A stretch of DNA of 64,000 bases from Eopsaltria australis (taxonomy: Eukaryota > Chordata > Aves > Passeriformes > Petroicidae): positions 1,488,001 through 1,552,000 of the forward strand of contig JAVTVJ010000132.1 of assembly GCA_034509425.1 (NCBI GenBank), given 5' to 3'. A program made the translations under genes and the position numbers. Each line of letters opens with the position of its first letter. Within the stretch, counting starts at the first letter, position 1. Below are positions 50,799-64,000 of this stretch, one piece after another. The notes below the pieces were generated by a model that worked only from the letters and a program-made list of their open reading frames with translations, did not search any database and was not told the DNA's origin.

Positions 50799-51381
50799 TG
50801 TGTGGTGTAACCCCTGGTCAGAAGGAACACCCCTACACAAACTGCCTCAGTGTAACCCCTCCCCCACCCCAGGAAGGCCACATCCACGGGTCATTAACAT
50901 GAGAGGCAGCTAAGGAGGGATCATAAACCATCAAAGATCCCCAAAGCACCCCCAGACTCATTCCTGAGGCCTTGCACCAGAGGACTGCACGTGATGCAAA
51001 GTGATGCAACCAATCCAGACTCTATGGCAAGAGAAGGTGGAAAACTTCCCCACCAGAGAAGGTACCTGGGTGTTCCCAGCTAGCCTGAATACATATAAAT
51101 ATACTGAATTCTTGTGTTTTGTGGGACCATCACAACCACGAAAAGCAGAAGAGGATCAACAAGATGCTGCTGGGATCCACAGTGATGGATTTTCCACTTA
51201 ACCTGTCACACTTTCTCTCCCCCACCCCTCTCCTATTTCTCTCTCTCTCCCTCTCTCTCTCTTTCTCCCCCCCTCACATTTACTGTTAAATAAAAACCTT
51301 ACTATTGACTTCCAGCATATAGTCCCTTTTGCACCTTGATTTGGGCAGAGGCATCTCTATAACAATAACTGGATCTTAACA
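50799..51381 (+). mobile_element. Solo LTR, avian ERV family B
   Basis: About 580 bp starting near TGTGGTGTAACCCC and ending near GATCTTAACA. It has the order of an LTR: TATAAATA box (51094-51101), a pyrimidine-rich CT tract (51211-51277) and AATAAA (51289-51294), then a short U5-like tail. It is not the family at 32.7 and 59.4 kb. No clear target duplication was found, so the ends are approximate. Confidence 0.7.
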
Positions 51382-54300
51382 TCCCGTAGTGAGCAACTTA
51401 CTTCTGGAAATATTTGACTTTTTAATGGACAAACATTCATCAAAAGTCTCAAAATACTGTTTGTTTATCCTGAGATATTTTTGACTTATTTTTTCCCAGT
51501 CCTGTTCCACTGATGCATGCAATGGTCAGATAGACAACCAAACTTAAAATACTGCCACTAGTACTCCAAATTCTGTCTTACATAGATCTTTAAACTGTGT
51601 TAAAAAACACAGTGTTCACAATCCCAGTGGTCCCTTGCAGCTTTTTGGGCTAGATACCAAACCCCGCTATCATCATTGAAATTCAACTAGTGATTGTAAC
51701 CATGAGATATTTTATTTTAAATTATCGTGGAGTACGTGCAGTCACTGTCACCTAGGAGATGCTGAATGAGTAGGAGTTATGCCACAGATGATTTTGAAAA
51801 GTCGTATTTTCCAGGGTGAATCAGATGATCCTTTCTTTAGCTGAAAGGTGTCCATGTGACTAATGAAAAATAAAATGTTTTATATATTCTCTTCTGAAAA
51901 TACAGCTGATCACAACTGTGATCATATCCGGCATTTTAAGGAGTAGTAAAAGGAGTTGAGTATGAGCAGAAAAGAGAAGAACAGTCAAAAATGGAGAAGT
52001 AACACAAAGGCTGAGGAAATTACTGAAATCCCAGTTACTTAACAATGGACAAACAAGTAAAATTTATGTTTCCTATACATAATTATATAAGCTATTACCA
52101 AGAGTGCTGTGCCCATAAACCCACCAGTGAATAAAACAAAGAAAAGTGCAAAAACCAGAAAGAAAGTAATCTGCCTAGATACAAACTCTTAAAAGTGGTG
52201 GGAGGCATCCTTTAAAACAGGGAATATTATAAGCTTAAAAAAGATCATATGAAAAGTGTCTTGCTTTTCTAAACAGAATAAAAAGGTGGAGGAAAAAATA
52301 AAGCCTGTAAGCTTAGCTGTGGGCACCAACACAAACATCACCCTGCAGACAAAGCTTTATCCACTACCCCTTAATTACGGGAGCTATCCTAGAGTTTTCT
52401 TAGATCAGAGAAACAAAAAGCAAACTATATGGGGAGAGAGAAAACAATAACCTCTCTGTTTCCTTCTTGAAATTTACTAGGGCAGCCACCGTTTTTACTG
52501 CAGTCACAGGTCTTTTCTATTTACAAATTCAAAGGCCAGTGTTAAACTTTAAAAGATGCTTGTGCCAGGCTCTGTTTCCAATTACGTGCACACTGTGTGG
52601 TTTCCCAAGTGGGGTTTCTGCTGAAACTGTAATCAGTCTAAAGTAAGTTATATCCACAAATTCCAGCTTGGATCAACAGGCTGTGCTCCATGTCCCCAGC
52701 AGCCCCATCCTGCCTACAGGAAAATGCTGTCTTTACTATCACAAGAACCCAGCTAAACTTGGATACATTTGGCTTTAATTCATATGTGGGTGAGCTACTC
52801 AGGAGAAAATTGGTGAGCGGATACGAGGGGAAACTGTTAGCAGGTATTCTGTAGCACCTCTCTGTGAGGTTTCCCTCTTCTCAAATGGCTTGCAGTGGTG
52901 AGAGAATGCAGGAGGCTACACAGGATGCTCGAGCATCCAGAAGAAACAATTTGCTCTGTTTACTAAACCCCAGTATCTGTAAAGTCTTTCCAGCATAGAG
53001 ATATCCAAGTCTCCAGTTCTGAAAGGAAGAGGAAGCTATATGCAGGACTGCTGGAAGCAGCTCTTTCCATAAGCAGGTTGTGCCCTTGAAATGGAGCAAA
53101 GCTCTCCTGCTAGGTGGTTTGGATGAAGACAGAGTAACCACACTGCCAAAAGGAACTGCTGAGTGTTTCCCCATACTTTGTTTTGAAATTTTAAACCAGA
53201 GGTGTTGTGGCAATCACCAGCAGCTGGCAGAGGCAAGAATTAACTTTTCAGTGAACTACATCAAAAATATTTAAAATGTCTTTACACAGGGACAGCTAGT
53301 GCATTTTAGATCTCCTTACAACCTTAGATCCTTAAAGCTGCTCATGGAAAGACACTGGCAGAGGTGTCCCAGAAGCAGTTTTTCAGGAAATGAAGATCAG
53401 CATTGTTCTCTTGACTCCATGTATCCAGGTTTTCAGACCTTGACAAGACCTATGAAGTGAAATGCAATCCAAATGAAAATGCAGCCTTTTCCAGGGAATG
53501 TGTTTGGTTGGCTCTTTTCTCCCTTGTATTAGGGATTTAACTTTATTACATTTCTTCCTTTTTTTTTTTTCTTTTCTGACATAATTCTAAATTCTCTGGA
53601 GTTTACACAAAGAAACACTTCAACACTGTAATGAGATTTCACCCTTTTAGGATTTCATTCAGAAGAGGAAAAAAGGGAGTTCCTATCTGCTTTAATTCAT
53701 GCTAAGGACTCTAATTACCTATTCAGTACTTTTGATGTAACTTTTGAGAGTTAAGATAAAAACATAAACATAAAAACATAAAAACATAAACATAAAAAAA
53801 ATCACGTCCAAAATCTTAAAAAATTGAAGAGAAAAAGTTGAAAATTTATTTGTAACCTTAATTATGTGCAGATGGCAAGACACTGAACATCATTTCAGAT
53901 AAAGTCTCTCAAAAGACTGTGAAGAACACCACTTTTTCATCACACTTCTCTCAAGACTATGTGTCCTTCCTGATATAAAATACAGGGGCAAGAGATGAAG
54001 GTGGAGGAATAGTCACAGCAGAGGTATTACCATTTCCAAACTGTCCGTGCATTTACTCACCTGGTTCCTCCACCTCAGACATCTGTGCATCGACAGAAAG
54101 GCAGGCATCCCACTGCCTTTTCAGAGCCCAAGAATGATGCTGCAAAAGGCCACAAACAGGGACAAAAGTAGCAACAGTTTCACTCCTTTTTTATTCTGGT
54201 CAGCTTCACAGGAAGAAAATATTCTGTTCACATGGAGCAAATAGAGTAAATGTTGAAACAGTAAAATGCACTCCACAGTATTAGCCAATATTCCTGAAGT

Positions 54301-57300
54301 CCTTTACTGATGAAAAAAAAATTATTTCCAACACCTAATGGGTTGAATCAACTTTCTCTCCCTCCCCACCCCCACTTTTCTCTTTGAAGGGAACTGAAGC
54401 TTTAATAGCTTTTCCCCAGTAATAAATTGAATTTTATGGCAGAACCAGAAATAAAACTAGGTCTTCTCGATTCTCTACTTCCCAATGCAAGAGCAGCAGG
54501 AACATCATTCATTGCCCATACAATTATCTGTCTTTTTCTTTTTTAAACTATGTGCAATCGTATGTAGGAGTCAAAAAATCATTGACAGAGAACTGTTTTC
54601 CAGGTAATCTGCACCTGTGATTTCTTCTTGCTAAGCCCCTCAAGCCACTCAAGCCCCTTTTGCTCCCATGTTCTCCCTCCACCTGCTGCCCTCTGCCACG
54701 GCACAGCAGTGCACAGAGTCCCGTGCAGCACTATGGAAGATGAACTGCTGCAGTCACTCAAGTGGCTCCTTTGCCTTTTTTAGTGCTCCCAGAGAGCAGG
54801 GGAAGTTCAAAGAAAGCGAACCTATTGCCTTCACGTTTAAACTGCACATGAGGAAGCCCTGGGTCTGATGAGGGGACCTACACTCCAGCTGTTTCAAATA
54901 CAGTAGCAACATCACGGGTAGCCACTGCAAATACTGATTTTTTCACTGCTCTTTCAAAAATAACTTTTACAAGTTCTTTTTTACCACATGTAAGCTGAGC
55001 TTTTTTCTTGGCACTTGGGAATGAAGGGCAACCTTGTAATTTGAGTAAGAGGAAGCCTGGAAGTGTGCTCTCCCCAGAGATCTACAAAGGAGTAACAACT
55101 GAGCTGCTGTGCCTCTCTGGCTTTTGGTAGAGGGAATATACAGCTTTGCTCCTTTCTGCAGGCACTGAGCCAAGCAGTCTGGTCAGGAAAGCAGTGGGAG
55201 CCAGAAAAAATTCTGTTCCCCATGGCCTTCCAGTTGTTCCTTACAAGAGAATATGAGGTGAGTGGAGGCTTCCTCTTCTTGCCTGGAGGCACAGTGCTCC
55301 TTGCTAGACTGGGATAAAAACGTGTCACAGGCATATTTAGTGATAGGTACTCTGACACACACCTGGGCACCAACAACCTGCTCAAAAAGTCTGATGGAGC
55401 ACTGACAGCAGGTATGATGAGTTAAATGACAGGCTGGGCTCCTTCCCATTAGTGTGTCAGCTGGCTGAGTAAGAGCCAGCATGGGCTTTTTATGGACCAG
55501 GCTTGTCTAACATTCCATGTGCACTACCATCATACCTTCATACTCCAGCTCTGTCAAAGGCAAACCAGACTTGGACACAGACAGAATCTACATTTAAGTA
55601 ACACTGGATTAATTGAACAAGCACTTAAGGAGGAGATATGAAGGAAGTTGATGATTAATTAAGCAGTTTATTTCAATTTTTCTTTCAGTAAGTATTTTGA
55701 AATACTTCATTTGCTTTAGAATAGGGTGATAGAGTACTGCAGCTCCAAGGTATTTTACTGAATCAATAGATACATAGGAGCAGAGAACTGCAATAAGAAT
55801 GTAAAGGAAAGAGGTTCATCTTCTCTTAATTAGCCCATGGAAGTTCCTTCACCATGCTGCTCCCAACCCAGGAACTCTCTCATGGACCTGCATAATTTTC
55901 TGTTTTCCTAATACCTTAAAATGTATTTTTAAGAAAACTCTCTGCCTATCTTAAGACTTCATTACGATCTAAAAGGAGACTGGCAATGATGGAAAAACTG
56001 TATTTTTCTTATTTGCGTTCCCTAAAGTTACTTTTAATCTCGGCTTTTATTTCTCTAGCTCTAATAATGATTCTATTTTTTTTCTTTAATTAGAAAAATA
56101 TGGGAGAGACAAATGATCCACCATTGAATATGACAGATCCATTTACCTGTGTAGAATGGGTAAAAATTCCTACAATTTTTCTACTGTCAAACTCTGCAAT
56201 GATTTTTCACATGTGCAAAGAACTGCAAATCAGTGGGTCAGGGAACAGAATGGGATGAGACATGGAGATGGGGATCATGATGACGTAGGCAAAAAGAACC
56301 ACCTTCACCTGTAATGCACTAACAAGTTGTCAGTAAATTAGTCCCTGATCACTGAGATAATGGTTTATAAATGGTGTGGGAATTAACTTTACTCTGCAGT
56401 AGTTTGTGCACTTTATTCCTCAATAACCTCCAGGTATTTTAATCCTGCAGGTACTTTTCCCTGTAGCTGCAGTTCTGTGGTGACTAAAAACTCAGGTAAG
56501 CTTAACAGAAGGTGCAGAACTCTTTCCTTAAGTCCGCTTTATGATTAATTTATTTGCTCACAACTTTCTCTACTTCTTTAGGAAGTGAACAGCTCATGGT
56601 TCCATTTTGCCAAAAAGCAAATAGATTAAGTCTTCCACACTTCATCTAACAATTTAGGACTGTATTAAGGGAAAAATATTTCTGGCTACGGAAGGAAAGT
56701 TTGCCTCCTGAGGAAAGGAGTTTAAATGATTTCCAAAAGGTAATTTTTCCAAATTCACAGACTCCCTGTGTCACCTATTGAAATGTTTGAGTAGAGAGAC
56801 AAATACATACAACCTCTAAAGGAAAAAAAAAAAAAAAGATAATAAAGATAATGAGAGAGGTATAAAAAGAGAAGACTGCATAAGAAAAAAAAGACAAAGG
56901 AAAAAAAGGAGGAGAAAAAGTCATGACCTTCAAGACTCTCCATGTGTAAGCTGCTCAGCACAGAATTCAAGAACTGGCACTGCCAGCACAGGGAGAAGGC
57001 ACAGCAATGAAGGGCATGGCACAAGACCACCAGGCGTGTATTGTTTCCTCTCTCCTTCCCAAGGACGCCACATCAGGACAGCTGGCATTCAGAGGATGCT
57101 CATTCAGCTCCTTGTCATTGCTCACTGCCACAGTGACCTGCCAGGCAGGTGTCGCTGCTGTCAGGCACAGTCCCCTCTGCCTGGGTTTGCTCACCAGCAG
57201 CTGCTCCGGATGGGATTTATGAGACACAGATCCTCTTCACACTCATTTTAAGAAGAAGCCTGCAGGTACTGCCACATTTATTGCTGCCCAACCTACTTTT

Positions 57301-59352
57301 AGCCACATGCTGTTATTTAGCCTAGGACTTCCTTCTTCTGTTGACAGCTGCCTAGACAATGCAATGCTGACACAGGAATAGGGCTTGCTTCTAGGCATAG
57401 TCCCAGCACTAACAGCTACTGATTTGAGTTTCCTTTATCCCCAGCCATGATGGGTACATCTGTCCGTAGGCTGTAAACTCATGTTTGATGACACTGTTTT
57501 GTTCACTTGATAATTACTCAGTATGACATGGGAGTTCACAGCTATATGTGACTTCCCTGTTTGCACAGTCTAGCAGCTGAAGATTTGTCTTTCCAGCAAG
57601 ACTTCTCTGCCTTCAGGGGAATACAGGTCAACACCATCTGCTTGTAGATGTTTTCATATGAAAACTTTTTGTGAATTTTGAATACATGGACACAAGTGAT
57701 GCATTATACCTGGAGACATGTAACAACAGGATTCTGTGTGCCCAAACTGAGAGGTCTTTGAAATCCGAATCCTTTGTGCTACAATTGTTGCATTTGCATT
57801 TCAGAACTGGAAAATTAATCATGGCACAGCCACATAATTTACCAGACTATACCTGAAGCCTGAGCCTGGGGCCTAGGCATCCTGAGAGATACAGATGCAA
57901 AATGTTCTGTGAATCAAACAGGAGTATATACTTGAGATAAAACTTCATTGCCACTAATCTTCCCAATGTGTAGTTCATCACACAGAGAAAAATTATAAAG
58001 AATTTATATTCTAGTGAAGAAAAAAAAAAAACGCAAAACACATTCAAGTGACTGATTGCTTGAGTCTTATTCAATCAGAGCTTTTCTTTTTGTTTTCCAA
58101 AGGAGGTCCCTAGTGATTTTATAACAGACTCAGAACTCTAGGGCTGAATGGAAAATTCTGGTAATCTAAGATGTTTGGTTGAGCTATTCCAGATTAACCC
58201 TGGTTTAATCAGCAGCAGAATTCGGCCCTTCTTAAGAAAATGTAAGAAAGCTTGCATTTTGCAAAAGATAAGGAAATAACAGAAATGACAGCAAGTCCAA
58301 CCCCACATGTTCTATGAATATTGGGGTTTTCAAACAGGTCATATGACCACATGTCAAGCAAAGTATCTGATGAGGAAATAAGTAGGAGACAAAGTAGGGA
58401 ATTTAAATTGTGTTTGATTCTGCTTTTACTTACGCTGCTGTATATCTACTCCAGCCAAAAATCTGATATGTGTGACGTAATACAGGAGAGTATCCTTGAA
58501 AAACTTACATGTAACTCTAATAAATGAATAATGCACTTTAACATATTGACAACAAAAAAGAAAAAAGAGGAAATAAAAGTTAACTGGAGTATATGCTAAT
58601 CTGCACTAAGGAAAATGCTTTCACTGCAGAATATTTCAAGTTCAAACACCCAGGGTACGGTCAAATGAAAATATTCCTTTTTCTGCTTAGCCTTAGAAAT
58701 ATTACCTAAGTATTTACCTGTGTGATAATTTGTATAATTTTGTCTGTCCTTGGATGGATAACAAAGAAAAAACAACAATCAACCAGAAATCCCTAAGGGG
58801 GAGCATAAGTTTTTTAAAGTATTTATTTCATTACAACATAAATTGGGAGTACATAAAAAGCTTTACCTATATATGCTTCAAAAATGAAACTATTAATACA
58901 TCTGTTACACATATAATTCACCTGAACTGTGAACAGTGTCTAAAATATCTGCATTGTTAATCTGTTGGAAGTGGCAGCATTGACACTGTTATTTCTTGAT
59001 TTCACAAATTTGTCCAGGGTTTATCCACTAAGACTTAAAAGCAAAGCAAGAGACTCCTGCAAATGGCAGCTTATTAAACACTGTGGTGGTTTGAGAAGCA
59101 CTGCAGGTGCAAAATGCTAAGACTAACAATATAATTGGTCAAAACCTAGCCTGTTAAAAAAATATTTGAAAAAAAACCTGGCCCTATAGTCATCACTGTC
59201 TCAAGTACCAACTGTGGTTTCCCTTCCCTGCGATTTGTTTCAGCCAGATATACAGTAGGTACTTTTGACTCCAAGTTCATCTCTTCCCTTCTATCCGTCA
59301 CTCCCATTTCTTTCCTTTGAGTCATTCATGAAAGTTAGAGTGTCCAAAATAG
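51382..59352. other. Intergenic, only simple repeats recognised
   Basis: No gene or transposon recognised. A CATAAAA-type tandem array lies at 53757-53801 and a purine-rich tract at 56820-56925. Minus-strand open frames at 52881-53213 and 54981-55482 resemble no protein I know. Confidence 0.65.
53757..53801. repeat. ACATAAA/ACATAAAA tandem array
   Basis: Five or six units of alternating length. Confidence 0.9.
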
Positions 59353-59357
59353 CCTGC

Positions 59358-59936
59358 TGTTGTAGTTTAACCCCAGCTGGCAGCTCAGCCCCACACGCAA
59401 CTCACTCCTCCCAGTGATCTGGGGGAGAATAAGAAGGGGGAAAGTGAGAAAACTCATGGGTTGAAATAAAGACAGTTTAATAACCAAAGCAAAAGCTGCA
59501 CCTGCAAGCAAAGCAGAACAAGGAATTCACACACTGCTTCCCATGGGCAGGCAGATGTTCAGCCATCCCCAGGAAAGCAGTACTCCAACACACATAGACA
59601 TGACTTAAGAAGAAAAACATCATCACTCCAAATGTCCTGCCTTCCTTCTTCCCCCCACTGTATATGCTGAGCATGACAACAAATGGTCTGCAATATCCCT
59701 GTGATCAGTTGGGGTCTGCTGTCCCAGATGTGTCCCCTCCAAAGCTCTAGTGCACCACCAGCCTCCTCACTAGTGGGGTGAGGTGAAGAGCAGAAAAGGC
59801 TTTGGCTCTGTGTGAGCACTGCTCAGCAACAAAGAAAACATCTCTATTATCAGTACTGTTTTCAGCACAAATCCAAAACACAGCCCCATACCAGCTACTG
59901 TGAAGAAAATTAACTTGACCCCAGCCAAAACCAGCA
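59358..59936 (-). mobile_element. Solo LTR, avian ERV family A, copy 2
   Basis: 579 bp on the plus strand from TGTTGTAGTTTAACCCCAGC to GCCAAAACCAGCA, i.e. TG...CA. It is the same family as 32697-33288 but in opposite orientation. On the coding (minus) strand a degraded TATA region lies at 59651-59671 and ATTAAA at 59476-59481. CCTGC at 59353-59357 recurs at 59939-59943, a probable 5-bp target duplication. No internal region remains. Confidence 0.88.
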
Positions 59937-59943
59937 GTCCTGC

Positions 59944-62900
59944 TAATTCCTAATACCAGTGGGTTCATTCCAGCAGCTCTCAGCATTCAGTAGGCCAAAA
60001 CAAATGAAAAGTGTGTGATTACATATTCTGAATGCATAATTTTACTGAGTTTGTGTATCAAACTGCTTTTAGTAGCAGTAATATAAAGTCAGAATAGTTC
60101 CAGTAACCTAGTAAATGCATGGAACTATTACAAACTTGCACTACATTATCTCAGACTAGGAGCTGAGGCAGCAAATAGGTAAAAACATACTTTGCTACAA
60201 TAGCGCTCGGATTCAGACTGGTAATAGCCAAACAGAGCTGCTCTGTTAAACCAGCGCCAACCTGGTGTGCGAAATAACAGCAGAAACAAGAGAAATTAAT
60301 AAAATGCTTTTTACTATGACTGCTCAACAGAACCACCATTTCCCCTTCTTGTGTTTTCTTAAGTTTCCCAGGAGCAATGCTACTGGGAAAAAAAAAAAGC
60401 CCAAAGGTAGGATTCTGTCCTGATCTGGATTCATTTAAGCAAAAAACACTCCAGACACAAAGCACCAGCACCACTGTTAAGCTTTGTGATAATGAAGGTT
60501 AACGCATCTATGGAGCAGTCAATGGAATACACGATATAAATCAAGAAAAGCAATAGTCACTCATGAATAGTGATAATTGGGATACAGCACTCTTGAGAGC
60601 CAATCAAACAGCACAGGAGAGGTATGGCTTTCATGTGAGTAATTTATTCTTTTATCACTTTAGATTTTACCAAGTATTTATTTACAAAAAAACTTTCTGT
60701 GGACAGAATTTACATCAGCGACTGCACAATTCTAGCCATTACCAGGGTATGACTAACATCCTCCCCATGTTGCTTAACAGTGACAATTTGATCAAACAGG
60801 GTTACTCTTTTGCCAATTATTTTTTTTTACTTAGTTTCAAGTGTAAACAGAATTTGTACACATGCTTTTGCTGCAATTAAGATTTCTATTTTACTGAACC
60901 AGTTCATAAATAGAAACAGTAACGTTTCATCTGTTATTAGCATTTCCTTATTGAAGTCAGGATTTACTTTTAGATTCAATGAAGGCTTTAAGCATTTTAT
61001 TGTTAGGTACTGCAATGCCTCATTACTAAGGTGGCACCCCTGAGAAGAATCCAAATTACCTGTTTGGCCTCCCAGTACAGTGCATGGAGTAGCTCACAAA
61101 GAAAACTTGCCCGATTGTAGCAACTTGTACAAAACCTATGCTGAATTACCCATCCAGGAGGTGGAGCCTGGAATCTACTCAGAACTCAGTGTACAGGAGC
61201 CTATGTGTGCTTCTGGAGGATCTGCATGAAGCTCACCTCTGAGAAGGAGTCGAGGAGGTGGTCCCAATGTACTTCTTCTGAACAGATTTGAGAACACACG
61301 TGCACACAGAGAGAGAGACACACGAAGTGCAAGGCCCCAGTTCAGCCCTTACTCAGCTTAGGGGAATTCAAGCCTAAATTCTCTAGCAGATGACCTTGAA
61401 AATAGGAGTAGCCTAGGGTGGAAAAATTACCCCCTGAAAAATTAGGGCAGCAATCTCCTGCGTGTACCATTAAAATGTAAGATTCAGTAGGAAGAAAGAC
61501 AGCAAGGCAGACTATGTCTCTCTAGGTAGTCTCAGATCACTCAGTGAGGATGACTACCTTGATGAGTTGTGAAACTTTTAGCCAATTAATATACAATGCC
61601 AAATGCATAAATATTTAGAGATCAGGGACTAGCTCCAAGAGGTCCCTTAGCCCATTGACAACCAGAGAGTGGGAGATGTGGACTGAATGCCTGCAGGCTA
61701 AGAAAGTACACACAGATCTCCATGTTCCCATGCAAATATGGTAGACTTCAGGCTACTCTAGATAAAATGGCTGTTCTAAAAGCAAAACATATGCAAACAC
61801 AACTTGAGGGTGGCCTGGCCCTTTGGTTTGTACCTAAATTAAACCCTGTTACATCAGTGCTTCCTGAATATCCCACTTGGTAGTTAGGTGTGGAACTGCT
61901 CTGAGCAGTTCCAAATGGGTGGAGGGGAACTGCTCAGCAGCTCCACATGTCAAAGGGACAGTTGTTGCTATGTTTAAGTAAAACTGTAGGGTTCTGGAAT
62001 AACAATTTCAGTCTTTAAATGCCTGAAGACTATCTAAATTCTGATTTTAGTACCCAATTTGGTAGGGGGGTTTCTTTGTGAAAATATAATTGGGGGAGAA
62101 AAACCTGCCTCAGGCCTACCAGGGAGGAAACAGAGGCCACAGAGTAGGAAATCTGGCTAGAAACATGCCTCTGTTGTTAATCATCAGGCTGTGACTAGGC
62201 AGAGTGTACAAAGGAAACAGGTTTGATAGACAGCCACTAATGAAGCCCAGACTTTCCCCACTGACACTGTGTAAACAGTGAAAGCAGGTAAGCACTTAAT
62301 TCAACCTTTTTTTAAAAATAGGAGCTAGCAAAAACACAAACCACTGCAGGTTTGTTGAACACTTATTACCATAGAACTTACTTCCAAATGTACTTCTTCA
62401 TAGTGTACAGCAATAAATATTGGAAGAAAGGATATAGTTCATTCTATCCCAAAAGTTTGTGGATTATTGTCACATCTTGAACCATGAAAACTTCCCAAAA
62501 CTTGTTTAGAAGCATTTTCATGCATTAGAAGAATGAAAGTGCTTAATTAATAGGAATGCAAACCCTAGCTTGATACCTCACTACGCTGTAGTATAAGAAC
62601 TATACTACGTTAAGTCTTTGAACTATGAAAGTATGTTGTATTGCAAGATAAAACAGGTGTTTCCTTATGTGTGTTCCTGGTGATGCTACTATTTCGAAAT
62701 CTGCCCTAGCACTTACGTCTCTAGTTTAAGTATGCCCCTAAGTGTTGCTCTACACAGCTTGAAATACTTTCTACAGTTAACATAAAAATTATGCTGAAAG
62801 CAAACATGTAATTTTTCTTTCCTGCTCAAGCTACAGTGCTGTAATTTAATTTAGAGTCAACATTTCCAAGGATTCTCGTCTGAGAATTAAATCAAATATT

Positions 62901-64000
62901 CTGCGAAAGATGTTAAATTCCACTGCACCAACCTGTACTGAGGCTAAGATAAATGTCAGACTCTGCAGGCCTACAGCTCCTGCCTGGCTGATGCTTTAAT
63001 TAGCTCACTAGGGAACAGGCTCACTTGGCTAAGAACTTCTAGGACTGGACCACTGTTTTCTATAGAATGACTAACCAGATCAGCTGCATTAAAACCTTGT
63101 GCAACAACGAGAAGAGAAAAAAAACCCCAAACATTAAAGTGAAGGACAGGAGTATCTATGAAGTTCACTGTTCTCTTCTGTAAAGATGGTGTCTCGTAGG
63201 ACAGAGCCTGCTGCCTTCCTTTGGAACTAGCAATTATGTGTAAGAACGCTAAAGTCCTGTTTAACAAAAACATCTTAATAAACATAAAAAGATCTGCTTT
63301 TTTTGATGCAAGGTCCCTATGTATTTCTAAAATATGAATCTATACTAGAGCTTTGAATATAAACAATTCTCTTCCACAGTCCATGCGAGTTCCATGCTGA
63401 ACATACAGCAATGTACCAGCAAAAACACAGGTTCTTTTTTCAGAAAAGGTTTCTCAGTGATTTACCATAAAGCTAAAACATTTGCCTTGCCTATTGACTT
63501 TTTTAAAATATAAAATGTATAAAATAAACGCATGTGCCCTTTTCAATATAGTCTGTCAGTGTAGACATTTTATGTTTTCCAGCTCTGAGTAACATGACGA
63601 AAATTATGCTCCAACTTTCCACAGGTAGGAAGAAGTTTTGTATGGTTTTGCCTCATTTGGATGCTGCCCCACAAAGAGCACTCTTGGGCAGTTGAGAATC
63701 ACAATGACAGCATACGCCATCAGCACATATTGCAATTAACAAGGACTTACTGATTACAGCAATCATTAGCTCAGAATAAATAAAGCAGTCTCTCAATCAA
63801 AAGATAGGGAAGTAACATCATGCTAGTGCACAATATAATTGACATTGTGTAGCACATTCCTATTTTCCACATCCCCTTTTGATGGTCTTGAAATAAGTGG
63901 TAAAGACCTTTTGCCACAGGTTGGTTTAGGTTAACCTTCCTTGACCTGCAGTCAATTAAAGAGCATATGAAGTACAAAGTTTTTCCCCAACTCTACTGGC
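59944..64000. other. Intergenic to the right edge, nothing recognised
   Basis: AT-rich. The only structure noted is a palindrome cluster at 61892-61935. In other vertebrates KBTBD11 lies upstream of MYOM2, but no part of it is recognisable here. Confidence 0.65.
61892..61935. repeat. 10-bp-arm palindrome plus a third copy of the arm
   Basis: GGAACTGCTC, T, GAGCAGTTCC at 61892-61912, then GGAACTGCTC again at 61926-61935. Confidence 0.93.

Noticed and set aside
52881..55482. Minus-strand open frames of 99-134 codons at 52881-53213 and 54981-55482
   Set aside because: No recognisable domain and no splice or promoter context; Ser/Leu-rich translations typical of non-coding DNA.
59944..64000. 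3' UTR of KBTBD11, the expected upstream neighbour of MYOM2
   Set aside because: Gene order makes it possible beyond the right edge, but no KBTBD11 coding sequence or poly(A) context is identifiable here.

Overview
This is vertebrate nuclear DNA, almost certainly from a bird. It carries several CR1 LINE fragments with the avian 3' end, LTRs of avian endogenous-retrovirus type, and short exons with GT-AG introns. The only protein-coding gene I can support is the 5' part of MYOM2 (M-protein, also called myomesin-2) on the minus strand. There are no bacterial features.

MYOM2 runs from about 28.26 kb down to the left edge and continues beyond it. Ten coding exons join with compatible phases into about 409 N-terminal residues: the myosin-binding head, Ig domain 1, a short linker, Ig domain 2 and the first half of fibronectin type III domain 1. 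The start codon is at 21167. Upstream, at 28.17-28.32 kb, I predict a muscle-type promoter (perfect MEF2 site, two E-boxes, TATA-like TTAAATA) followed by a short non-coding first exon with a strong donor. This is the most interesting inference in the window.

The introns (0.5-28.2 kb) are mostly unremarkable. They hold a CR1 fragment at 8.9-9.9 kb, a few short tandem duplications, a cluster of AT-rich boxes near 13.3-13.8 kb and two unexplained minus-strand open frames in intron 1.

From 28.4 to 64 kb the DNA is intergenic. It holds two solo LTRs of one family in opposite orientation (32.7-33.3 kb, nested inside a CR1, and 59.36-59.94 kb), a solo LTR of a different family (50.8-51.4 kb), a weaker ERV-like fragment (33.4-34.05 kb), two more CR1 fragments (36.9-37.5 and 38.7-38.87 kb), a diverged 95-bp duplication with a perfect hairpin between its copies, and several microsatellites. 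I found no clearly new biological system. The best candidates for a second look are the MYOM2 promoter, the altered regulatory region of the M-protein head, and the nested repeat block at 32.5-34 kb.
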